Of a stretch of DNA of 64,000 bases, positions 47,685 through 57,989 are shown piece after piece. The translations under genes were made by a program, and so were the position numbers. The stretch's first letter is position 1, and the number at the start of each line of letters is the position of its first letter. The notes beneath the pieces were generated by a model. That model saw only the letters and a list, made by a program, of their open reading frames with translations, had not been told where the DNA came from and searched no databases. The stretch is taken from contig NW_026262712.1 of the NCBI RefSeq assembly GCF_021869535.1, positions 99,514,140 to 99,578,139 on the forward strand, written 5' to 3'. This DNA comes from Mytilus californianus (lineage: Eukaryota; Mollusca; Bivalvia; Mytilida; Mytilidae).

Positions 47685-47765
47685 GGGAGACAAGGAGAAA
47701 GGGGGCGGGAGAAAGGAGAGAGGGGGCGGGAGAAAGGAGAGAAAGGGCGGGAGCAAAGGAGGGAG
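47685..47765. repeat. G-rich minisatellite upstream of the NHL gene
   Basis: Three to four units of roughly 20 bp, 'GGGCGGGAGAAAGGAGAGA', occur with a CAAAGGAGGGAG end. The same satellite flanks the other side of the gene at about 50330-50400. Confidence 0.7.
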
Positions 47766-47934
47766 AACTATCAAAGGGAGACGAACTTTAATGTTGAAAA
47801 AAAAATAGAGGTAAAAAAAACGAAAAAACTGGATACTAAATGTTCTAATAAATGGACAAATCTTTGAAAAAAGGCAACATTTATATTTCCCAAACCATTT
47901 TTGTAATCTGAAAACCCTCAGACAAATTATCAAC

Positions 47935-49745
47935 AGGAGAATAGAGGCGGCAGGTCTTCCAAGAGGCACAAAAGACACAGTCAGGGTTCTTGACATTGGC
48001 ATTGACGCTGTTGTACCTACTAAACTAGTTAAAGTTGACAAAGATTTGTTCTTTGTAGCAGATCAGAAAACAAAGTTAATCTTGCAGGTTTCTGTGAAAC
48101 GAAAAGTTGCTGCCTATGGCTATGACCTTTTTGGAACAAGTTTATACTCGATTAGTGTACCAGATATGAGTGGATGTTTTGGATTAGCCTACTGTTCAAA
48201 CTATCTGTACTTAGCCGATCATACAGCTGGTATTCTGCGCCTAGAATTGGATTCAAACACAGTCTCTGTGATTCTGAAAACTGGTACCGAAATCTGCAAC
48301 CAACCACATGGAATTGCCATAGTTGGAACTGAATTAATATACTCTGACGTTGGGAAAAGAGCATTATACACAAGATCAAAGACATTGAAAATGTATCACT
48401 TAACCAACCTGATGTTGTTTTGTTCGCTGGGAAAGGAGAGGAAGGAAATGAGGATGGTCTTGGTAAAGATTGCCAATTTTCGCAACCATCAGGAATATGT
48501 ACTGAAGGCAACACTCTGTTTGTTATAGACTCTGGATCGAAAAATATCAGACTTGTAACGTCTTTGTCACCAATGCACAAATATCTGTCTGTACTCCGTG
48601 ATATTTACAAGTCATTTTCTGTGCATACCGAAATATTGGGAAGTGTTCATAGCGATGATATCAGGATGTCAATTTCTAAGTTGAAAGACGTTGAAAGTTT
48701 CTTTGAAAACTGCACATCTGAAGCCAAGACACTTTTACATTTGAAAATTAACTGCTTGCAAGGACCTCATGGCGTACCAGCCTCTAAAACAGAATCAAAA
48801 TACTTGGAGAAAGTTGATATTAATTCAGCTCTTACGTTAGTTAATGAACAATTGCACAGTATGTTGCGGTTAAAAACAGAAACACCATCAGTTCTTGACT
48901 GTGCAAGGGATTTTCTCAGAGGTGTCGTTGAGTGTGTTAAGAGAGTATCGCTTTGTGGATATCATTATTTCACATCAAAGAAAACGTCAGGGTATGAGAG
49001 TCCAAAACAGTATCTATCCCTTGAACAGTTTCCAAAGTTTCAACGTGACAAGCCGTCCAGTGTCTCTAAAGAAGACGTGAAACTATTGTTTGAATTTAGG
49101 GACAGATATGGAAAAAGAGTACGACAGCGAAGCGTAAGAGCCGATACAACGAAGTTTAATGCAGGTACGCTGCCTCTCAACATGTACCAAAACAATATCC
49201 CACCTAAATATGCATCGATAGATCTGTCTGTTACCGACATTAGAATCAACGAAACAGCTGAAAACCCGTCACTTACAGAACCACGCACAATTGATCAATT
49301 GCAAAGTTCAAATGAACCCGCCGGACCAGTGTTTATAGACTATATTTATGATGAAAATGATTTGGTGGCGGTCATGTTGGATGACCAGTTGTCTCTCGGA
49401 AGTCTCACTGAACGTGTTTTTGAAACTGACAAAGTGTGCAAAGCGATTCTGTATAAAGAAAATGATGGCCTTGAATTTAATAAAGACATGCAAAGAGATA
49501 TACCACTTAATTGTATATTAGAAAGTGTAATACCCCCTTTGTTACCTGGTCAGGTTGTATATACATTAGATGAGGAGATTTACAATAGGCTGACCAGCTC
49601 TCTTCAGACTGATACAATGACGATTAATGAAAAAGTTAGCGAGACGTTTGAGGAAGAGGAAATTGTACTGACTGTACTGAGCTGTGAAAGGACGAGACGT
49701 GGGAGAACTATTAAAAAACCAAGACACTTGATGGATTTCTATTAA
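47935..49745 (+). CDS. NHL-repeat protein with conserved uncharacterised C-terminal region; one frameshift
   Basis: From about 47935 the frame reads RRIEAAGLPRGTKDTVRV and runs without a stop into LFFVADQKTKLILQ, GLAYCSNYLYLADHTAG and PHGIAIVGTELIYSDVGKR, NHL-type propeller blades. Near 48378 the frame moves by one base beside an AAA run. The next frame continues with DIENVSLNQPDVV, FAGKGEEGNEDGLGK and QPSGICTEGNTLFVIDSG, a third blade, to a stop at 49743-49745. The last 350 residues (GPHGVPAS, VLDCARDFLRGVVECVKR, RVRQRSVRADTT, AGTLPLNMY) match a C-terminal block I remember from many cnidarian and mollusc NHL proteins of unknown function. The 5' end is not defined; upstream exons are likely. 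It may be a pseudogene or carry a sequencing error. It lies antisense inside a predicted 15.9 kb intron. Confidence 0.75.
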
Positions 49746-49749
49746 TTCT

Positions 49750-50320
49750 GTACATATTATATTATATTTTATAGCAAAACTTAGACAAATATTTAAGGCC
49801 AGATATATGTACACAGGTTTCATTAGTTTTCTTGTCTTATGCCTTTACATGTGGGTATCTGTTTCCTCTAAGTATTTGGCGTTCTTCTACAAATTTAAAA
49901 AGAAGGGATGCTGACAATGTCAGAGAGATACACTCCCTCCTCTAAACAATATTACATGTACTTAACGCGTTTTCCAGGTCACCTTAAAATATTTACGTTA
50001 TCCACTTGACCATACAAAGTAAGGGGTTCTCGAGGACAGGGAAAAATAGAGATGACACTAAAAAACTATGTCTAATTTCATGATCCTCATACATGACCAT
50101 ACATATCAAAAATGAGTTTCTTGACATTGAGGCATGCACAATGCACCATTGACAACATTCCAACATTGTGTATTAATTTGCGTACGAGTCGGAGGCAGGC
50201 CTTGTTCGTAAAATCAGTATATGCTTTAATAAAGACCTAAGCCACCTATATATGGTCATATATTAATTCAAATTTGTATTAAAATCGATTGATCTGAAAA
50301 AAGACGGTTGTTAAGGTGGA
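49750..50320. other. NHL gene downstream region, nothing recognised
   Basis: AT-rich flank after the stop codon. No clear AATAAA signal close to the stop and no repeat assigned. Confidence 0.4.
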
Positions 50321-50324
50321 AGAT

Positions 50325-50415
50325 GGAAGCAGAGGGGCGGGAGAAAGGAGAGAGGGGGCGGGAGAAAGGAAACGTGGGGCGGGAGAAAGAAGAAAGGTAC
50401 CCCCCTTTCCACCCC
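50325..50415. repeat. G-rich minisatellite downstream of the NHL gene
   Basis: Three units of 'GGGGCGGGAGAAAGGAGAGA' type (AGAGGGGCGGGAGAAAGG, GGGGGCGGGAGAAAGGAAAC, GGGGCGGGAGAAAGAAG) are followed by TACCCCCCTTTCCACCCCC. Same orientation as 47685-47765. Confidence 0.7.
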
Positions 50416-50534
50416 CTCATTTCTTATAATCAGTCAAAAAATAAACGTGAATTTTTATCAACAAAAGTTTTACAACCATAAAAGAAGAAAAATATCGGTG
50501 TGATAAGTATACATGTAGCATATATATAGAAAAG

Positions 50535-50705
50535 AGAAAGAAAACGGGAAATGTGTCAAACAGACAACAACCCAACAAAAAAAGAGCAGAAAACATCCAT
50601 AGGCCACCAATGGGTCTTCAACGAAGCGAGAAAATCCCGCTTCAGTTGGCCCCTTAACAATAATGTAAACTAGTTAGGCGAAATGGACGCCACACTAAAC
50701 TCCGA
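50535..50705 (-). repeat. Reverse-complement copy of the 47060-47260 repeat
   Basis: GGGAAATGTGTCAAACAGAC, CATAGGCCACCAATGGGTCT and CGAAATGGACGCCACACTAA are the complement of GACACATTCCCC, AGACCCATTGGTGGCC and TATGGCGTCCATT at 47070-47250. Confidence 0.6.
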
Positions 50706-50924
50706 AACATACAAATGAACTAAAATTGTCGTTGCCAACTGTCGGAGTACACAGTCATTGAAAAGGTCTATGACATAGGAATAAAAATCTGCGGTATATC
50801 AATTCAGGCAAAGGAGAATAGGAATAATAACTTGTCTGTCGCTTTGCTGAAGACAGAAATAACACACAACGAAATCGATGTCTCGTTACAAAAAAAAATA
50901 TGTAATATTGAAATAGGTATAACC

Positions 50925-51367
50925 TACGAAAGCCTATTAGGGTAACAAAAACAGAATATTTATCTCGTAATTACGAGAACCTATCGCGTAATTACGAGAA
51001 AATTATCGCGTAATTACGAGAAAACTATCGCTTAATTACGAGATAATTATCGCGTAATTACGAGAAAACTATCACGTAATTACGAGATAAGATTTTTATC
51101 TCGTAATTACGAGTTAATCATCGCGTAATTACGAGAAAACTATCGCGTAATTTCGAGATAATCATTTTTTATCTCGTAATTACGCGATAGTTATCTCGTA
51201 ATTACGAGATAGTTATCTCGTAATTACGAGATAATCATCGCGTAATTACGAGAAAACTATCCCGTTATCAAGAGATAAGAAGTTTTTTATCTTGTAATTA
51301 CGAGATAATTATCACATAATTACGAGATATAAATTTTTTTTTTGTGTGACCCTAATAGGCTTTCGTA
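50925..51367. mobile_element. 443 bp TIR element packed with a palindromic satellite
   Basis: Ends are perfect 19 bp inverted repeats: TACGAAAGCCTATTAGGGT at 50925-50943 and its complement at 51349-51367. ATAACC flanks both sides (50919-50924 and 51368-51373), a 6 bp target duplication. The interior (about 50961-51330) is an array of about 16 units of roughly 20 bp centred on TAATTACG, most reading TCTCGTAATTACGAGA or CGCGTAATTACGAGA, so each unit is itself palindromic. No frame for a transposase exists. The outer ten bases equal those of the 3.3 kb element at 25176. Confidence 0.85.
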
Positions 51368-51422
51368 ATAACCTGTCAGTTTACCTTAACAAATCATCTA
51401 TGTTAACATATATATTCATTAC

Positions 51423-51725
51423 CCTTTAATGTAGAAACCTCTGTCTGAAACTTATGTTTCCCATTCATACACGTCCATATTCCATTCACATATTTTTGTT
51501 GAATTTCCTGTATAGTCATAATAACCTCAGAAGTTTTAAAATTAGTTTCAATTCTTCCGTAATTATGGAATGAAAGACAATCGTTTTTCGTGCATATTCC
51601 AACGACCTCCCCTTCAGTATCACGAAAATAAAGGGGATAAGATATATTACTAACTCTGCATACGAGTTCCAAATTGAATCCTTTAATTGTCCATGTTAGG
51701 CAAGAATGAAAAGTACTTGATGAAC
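51423..51725 (-). CDS. Exon 2 of receptor model: first Ig-like domain
   Basis: Acceptor TTCTTTACTTCAG ends at 51726 and the donor GGTAATG follows at 51422. The exon is 303 nt, phase 1 at both ends. It begins GSSSTFHSCLTWTIKGFNLE, then LVCRV, LYFRD, GICTKNDC and GIWTCMNGKHKF, ending STLKG. The Cys-Trp start, LxCxV strand and WTC near the end give an Ig-type fold. The paralogous plus-strand exon at 63128-63460 follows the same pattern. An ATG at 51786 opens the same frame, but that stretch is a pyrimidine-rich intron end, so I do not use it. Confidence 0.75.
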
Positions 51726-51789
51726 CTGAAGTAAAGAAGACAATACAAATTATTATTGTGATTGTGTTTCCTAACACAAATTGCACACT

Positions 51790-52690
51790 TAAAAATAAAA
51801 TTGATCTATGAGAGTAGCAAAATGTTACTTAAATGACAGCTTAAAGAGAATGGCAGGAAAATTACACGCGGTTTCACAGCTGCTCGAATTAAAAAGGTAG
51901 AATCAAGTAGATTTTTTCATAAAACAATAAAGCACTGATCACTTGCATAATTAAATTTTATGAAATTTACTTTTAGCTGTATTATTATTGACCCAAAATT
52001 ATAAAATTAACAGTCAGAGTTCGTATAACTCGTAGAATAACATATGTTAAGAAAAATAGTGTTGATTTCCTTAAATGGATTTTGAAAGATTTTTTCCTGC
52101 AAATATGTAGAAGTAAAACATGTTTATTTTTAAGATAATTCATGAAATATATAAAAAAAAAATAAATAAAAAGATGTGGTATGATTGCCAATGAAACAAC
52201 TCTCCACCAGAGACCAAATGACACAGAAATTAACAACTATAGGTCACCATACGGCCTTCAACAATGAGCAAAGCCCATGTTCATTCACATATGTCGGGTT
52301 CAAGGTAATAAAGAATACAGGTTGTATACTGACAGACTACATGTTTATATTTATTTCAGTGAAAATAGAATACTGTGTTGTCTTAATATCATATTATTAT
52401 GGAACAATCAGAGATTAACACATTCGACAAATATATGTTACACTGCACACACTTTTAACCTAAATTAACCTTCCAGAAAAAACGTTTGTTTTTAAATATC
52501 GTCCGTTTAATTGAATTAAAGCTTAAATCACCCAGAAAATTTATTACACTACGAAGCAGCAATAAATCGAGTTACATGTAACTATACTAGTGTAATTTAA
52601 TGTGTTATTCTTGTTTTGGTTTTAAACATTTGTAGTTTCGATATTATCATTACTCAGAATGAAGGTTTTCATATGCAATAAGTGTATAGT
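51790..52690. repeat. Intron 1 with a dispersed repeat copy
   Basis: 52170-52280 is a well-preserved copy of the AAGATGTGGTATGATTGCCA / ATAGGTCACCATACGGCCTT family. The remainder of the intron shows nothing. Confidence 0.5.
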
Positions 52691-52699
52691 AAAACTTAC

Positions 52700-52763
52700 C
52701 TAAACCATTAAACGTAAACGACATGTGTACAATAAATACAATTACAGCAAGCATAGTGAACAT
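52700..52763 (-). CDS. Exon 1 of receptor model: signal peptide
   Basis: The ATG at 52763-52761 opens MFTMLAVIVFIVHMSFTF, then NGL, and the donor GGTAAGT follows at 52699. The stretch is hydrophobic enough for a secretion signal. It leaves in phase 1 and joins the Ig exon at 51725 as a Gly codon. A likely 5' UTR acceptor (TTGTTATAG, ending 52790) lies 26 nt upstream of the ATG, so a noncoding first exon is expected farther right. The plus-strand paralogue has the same arrangement. Confidence 0.65.
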
Positions 52764-52799
52764 GGTAAAGGTATCTAAGATGAAGGTCACTATAACAAA

Positions 52800-55700
52800 A
52801 AAAATTAACTAGAATAATAATAATAATAAGTATAAATAAAAAAAATAATGGAACAATAACAATATGTCACCCGACCTCCGTCAGGGTGACATAACTATCA
52901 GCACAATTAATACCCATTAAATATTTTGTAGTTATCAATGGCTTCATTCCTAGCAGATAATGATGGTACAGTATGTGATCTCAATATATTAATTGTTTAA
53001 AGTAAATGACACCTTCAACACGAATCCAATCAGCGGACTTGAAATTCTCTTGCATACAAAAAGTTTGTACATTGATAAATTTCATTCCACAGTATTATGG
53101 TACCGATTACAATATGAGCTCTTTAAGCTCCTTATTTTTTTATATTGATTGCAGGATTTGTTGCTCGTGCTGTGTGGATGCTGTAGAATGTCCCCATGCT
53201 TGTAGTATATATGCCCTTATATTCTACAGTTATGGATTTTTTGCATGTGAGAGAGCTGTCTATTAATAGTTTTTATTATTTCATTTTTTTTTATTTCTTT
53301 AAATTTAAGTTTAGGTTATCATATACATCCACTTCATTTGAACTTTGGTGGATAGTTGTCTCATTGGCAATCATACTACATCTCCTTCTTTTATATCTAT
53401 AAGTACGTCTTGAATAATTCACTTTAGGTACGCCTTAGACCAAAGTAAACTCAAACGTCCATACAAAATATCTATGAACACTTTTATAAATACTTTTTAA
53501 CTATCCATGTTTACGAAAGCATTCACTTCATAATAATTTTACATTCATTTTATGTAACAAGTAATCAAAACAGCTCGATAAGGACAGGAAATTCACTGGC
53601 AACAAATGTTTCAACACATCAACTTCATTTTATTGTTGCATACATACATTTAAGTTAAAGTGTCTCTTTCGACAATCAAAACTTCTTAGTTGTTAAATGC
53701 TACGCATTATTCAGGAAAACGAAAGTAAACAATACAGAAAAATGTTATTTGCTTAAAAGAGGTAGCTATCATTAATAAAATAGATTGTTATATATACATA
53801 TATTTTAAACAACACAGATTTACCAGTGTATTTTTGAAACAAGTAAGGAAAAACTAACCTCAAAGTTGCTACAAAAACAAGTTGGTATTTAAGATGTGCT
53901 CATGTGCAACGATTTTAACCACTTCCGTCGTTTAATGAAACAACTTTGTTTTGCTTGTTTTGCTTGGGTAGTTTGTAATGTGATACAGAACTTTAAAATC
54001 GATCGTACGATTATACCAGTCGGAACAATGACATGATTTGAACAAACATATAAGGTAAGCAATCGTAATGTTTTCAGGTTTGACAAAAGTTCGTGGCGTT
54101 ACTATTTTTTAATATTTTCTAATTGTTTCAGTTTTACACGAGCTGAATTTGAAAAAAAAAGCATCATATTAATGATAATAAGAACATGTCTACTCAGAAT
54201 GATCGATAGCTGTAGATCTATCATTCAACCAGGAAGAATTATCCAGTATCATTGTACAGAATGTAAATACTGAAATAACCAATTTCATATCAGCAGTTGC
54301 TAACGGTCTAAAGAACCTAAATCTAGTATCAGAAACTTTTAAGTTTTGAATCCTTTTCGCATTCCGAACTACAGTATACACAATCAATCATCAGAATGAC
54401 ATAAGATTTAATTTTCTTGTTTCATTTCCTTTGGATTTATTTGTATATTTTATATTGCTGTTCATTTTACCTGTTCATTTTCATTTCTGAAAATAAGAGC
54501 GTGCAAATAAATACGTTCGAAAAAGACCATGTACATTTCTGAAAAAAAAAAATCAGAATCATGTACATTACAATCAAAGTTACAAGTAGACTAAGTATAA
54601 ATACAAACAATATCTCAAGGCCAACAAGCTAATATAATGATAAGGAGATGTCGTACAATGTATTATTTCCAACAACAACAAAAAAACGGACAATGATGTA
54701 AACAACTACAGTTCATCACGTACTTCAACAATGAACAAAAATAAATTTACACTTTATGATTTCCGTCCGTCCGAATCGTTTTTTTTTCTCTCTCTCTCTG
54801 GATTTACCTTCATCAAAACGCTCAGTCCTTAACATTTGAAAGCCAGGGATGGAGATGGAAAAACGCGTCGGGGGATTTATGATCATAAGGGACCAAAAAC
54901 GAATAGCAAATATTCAAAGTAGGACAATTTTGCCAGATAAGATTGTGATACTATTTTTATTTTAGATAAAAGTTGGTAAATATTTTTTTGTTTCTTGTAG
55001 AATATATACAGTAGTTTATTAAAGTACAAAATGTCACGTAATTAGCAGAGACATACATGTAATATGTATTATATGTCTCTGTAATAAGTAACAAGAAATA
55101 ATATTTCATGTCAACATTATAATTTGAATTAAAATGTGACATTAAAACTGCTCATGCTTTACGTTTTTACATCGCGATGACCGTGAGGGCATTCCGATGT
55201 ATTGCTATCGCCTAGATTTCCATTACGTAACTTTCGTTTTGGGTTTGTAACCGATCTATAAACTTGATAGATACGCGATATTAACGAGTGCAAACTAACA
55301 TTCCATATCGTTTGTTATAAATACATCTCGTCAATGAATACTGATAAAAATATTTTTGTTTAGAACATAAATTAATAATATGAAAATGTTTTGTCGTTAG
55401 ATATATATATATAAGTAAAAAATCATTGATAATATCTATGCACACGTACCGAAAAATTGTGTTAAAGCATGCGGAAGAATATCTCAAGAACGTTTTGAGA
55501 CAATCCCGGAAAGGACCGGTAACTCTGTTATTGTTTTTGCGGGAAAATATGAATGCCTACTCATATCCAATCTTTTAGAAAAATCGAATTTTTACAGAAG
55601 AGTGTCCACCATGCACTTGCACTGCACTATTATTAGAATAGTAGAATAGAATGATATACAAATGGATGAATATTATATTTACATATAACTGTTATATTGA

Positions 55701-57500
55701 TATAATATATAACAACAAACCAGTATATACTGATTTGTATCAGTACAATATAATAGTTATTACGGTGAGGTTGAATTTCATGTCATTTATTCATCATCCA
55801 CGCACGAACTTGTCTCAGAAAAAAATATATCTTTGTACATTGACCTCAGTTTCAGGTATAGAGATGTGATTTTTTCTGTGTCAAGTGCTTTTGATCATCC
55901 ACAAGAACTTGCGGTCATCCGATGTTCAGTACTTCATTACTTTGATTTTTAATCAATTTTAAAATTAGTTAACTTTACCTTTCCTGTACCCCTTTGTTCA
56001 TGCTTCTTTTTCTCTTTCAAGTGCCTAACTGGAAACAATTTTGATATTCACTGATCAATCAAACCTTTGTATATATTATAGTAAACAGACTGTTACTCCG
56101 CCTACCCATTGAATTCAGGTGTCACTCTTAATTACAATGTCAGAGCAAACAACCAAACAAAGTTTGCAAGCAAGGCATTTAAACTCTTGTTTTGCATGCT
56201 ATATTATTTCAACTGTAATAAACTTCTAGTTCATGCAGTTACTCTACGAATATATTTGCCAAAATCCCAAATTAATACATACCTTAGAAAATGTTAGACC
56301 ATCATTGGAACATTGGAATCGAGTACCCAAATGCTGCTTTTAATATTTTACATTTTCCTTTTTTTTTTGAAAACGAAAGAACACGACACTGTGTAGAATT
56401 TTCTGAACTAATGTTTGTTTTCTTTTTGCGATGACGTTGTACGTTTTCTCTTCGACCTATAGAGTTTTATTGCTCCTTTTGATATCGCTAATTTCATGTT
56501 CGGAGGAGAGTACCACACGATAAATCGAAGAAAGATTAACAACACCACGATGCAAAAAAACCTAAATTTTGTCCTAAAATTACTACATGGAAAACTAACG
56601 ATAGAGCTTTACAAAACACATCCAAAGTATGGGTAAACGTAGTTGTTTTCAAAGGGTTAGCAATTCCTGTTTGACTATGACCATTTGACGTGATTCTCAA
56701 TGCATAAGAGTGAAAATAACATGAATTTACGAATGTGTTGGGTTTAGTTCACCAGCCCACGTGTAAGACTAAAAAATCACTTTAGTAAAGAAATAATTCA
56801 TGAGGTTTTTTTTTATTTTCAAAATAAATTGATGTACTTATATATGTTAATATTTTTAATTGTCATGGAAAATAACGTTTTCATGAGAATTTTCCGTTTT
56901 TGCTGAAGATATGCCTTATTCATAAGATGCATAACTATAAGTTATTCATTTAGTTTTGTTTATTATGCCATTTCATGGGCCAAGATAGAATTCAAGGTGG
57001 CAATAGGTATCATATATTTAATGAACAACTACAGATCTGTACAGTACTCGTTGATTTTCGGTTAAAGGTAAGAAAAAAGATATACAGACATTGTTTTTTA
57101 TCTACTTACAATTTAGATCAAGAAATAAACAGATAAATCATATTATATCTGATAACGATCGCTATCCAAACAAAAAGAACCATAACCAAAGCAAATTCTC
57201 GTCAATTACGCCTGTGTTGAAATTATTTGCTTATGAAAATTATAATGAACATAAGGATATATGGGGATGTGTGTAACGGACAAACGAAAACTTACATCCA
57301 CATTTTGTCTTGAATATCCAAATATATCGGAAGTCGTGTTTAAATATTGAATGATTTTGTTCAGCTATTATGTGGCTTACTTTATTACCGATTTTTTTTT
57401 TACTGCGTTGTGAACAGATGTTCCGGAAAAGCTGTACTTTTCTTTATAAAGGATGCTAACTAAAATAAATAATGAATATAATGAATTTTCTCATATTTTG
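52800..57500. other. Intergenic region between two divergent Ig genes
   Basis: It contains a TAATAATAATAATAAG stretch near 52817, a repeat tail at 53335-53390, a decayed dispersed repeat at 54640-54730 and a (TC)n run near 54789-54800. No further exon is supported; frames such as 53889-54086 lack signals. As the space between two head-to-head genes it should hold their promoters and first noncoding exons, which I cannot place. Confidence 0.4.
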
Positions 57501-57526
57501 CAGTCAATATAGATAATTAGTCACAG

Positions 57527-57581
57527 ATGGTAAAGGGTGTTCAAAGAACAATAACACTACTCGTTCTATTTTACATAAACG
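57527..57581 (+). CDS. Paralogue exon 1: signal peptide
   Basis: The ATG at 57527 gives MVKGVQRTITLLVLFYIN and the donor GGTAAGA follows at 57582. It leaves in phase 1. An acceptor TATTTTGCAG ends at 57502, 24 nt before the ATG, so a 5' UTR exon lies upstream. The layout copies that of the minus-strand gene at 52700-52763. It joins the Ig exon at 63128 as a Val codon across a 5.5 kb intron. Confidence 0.6.
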
Positions 57582-57654
57582 GTAAGAAAACAACCATTCC
57601 ATATTAACATGTTTATATGAGTATATATCTTAACAATTAAACAGATACATTATA

Positions 57655-57806
57655 CAATTATTGACTTTTGATGAGGTTGATACAATGATTTATCAACCCC
57701 AGAGATATGATATTCACCGAGGCCAACGGCCGAGGGTGAATGTCATATCTCTGGCGTTGATAAATCATTGTACATGTATCAACTGAAATCAAAAGTCAAC
57801 AATTGT
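57655..57806. repeat. Near-perfect 150 bp palindrome
   Basis: ATTGACTTTTGAT near 57659 pairs with ATCAAAAGTCAA near 57788. ACAATGATTTATCAAC pairs with GTTGATAAATCATTGT, and AGAGATATGATATTCACC with GGTGAATGTCATATCTCT, around AACGGCCGAGG. It folds into one long hairpin and is probably a MITE-like insertion in intron 1 of the plus-strand gene. Confidence 0.7.
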
Positions 57807-57989
57807 TTTATTATATGACTCCAATTTTCTAGTATTTGATCAAGATACTTTTAAAACTGCTCCTGTTTTTATACTAAATATATCATTTGCTTTTGCAGTT
57901 GCTAATTTTCATAAGTTGAAATATTCAATAAAGTTTACTAAAAAAAAATACAACAAAAAACAAGAAGAAGAGAAAAAAAAACCGAAAAC

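Noticed and set aside
47607..48041. 144-codon minus-strand open frame with proline/leucine-rich repeats
   Set aside because: It is the complement of the G-rich minisatellite and the NHL coding start; the composition is an artefact.
50961..51330. Regularly spaced palindromic repeats that resemble a CRISPR array
   Set aside because: Units are contiguous without unique spacers, the genome is eukaryotic, and the array lies between perfect transposon-type inverted repeats with a target duplication.
51726..51786. ATG at 51786 as the start of a 127-residue secreted Ig protein
   Set aside because: The hydrophobic start is a pyrimidine-rich stretch ending in TTTACTTCAG, a better intron end, and a proper signal-peptide exon of matching phase exists at 52700-52763.
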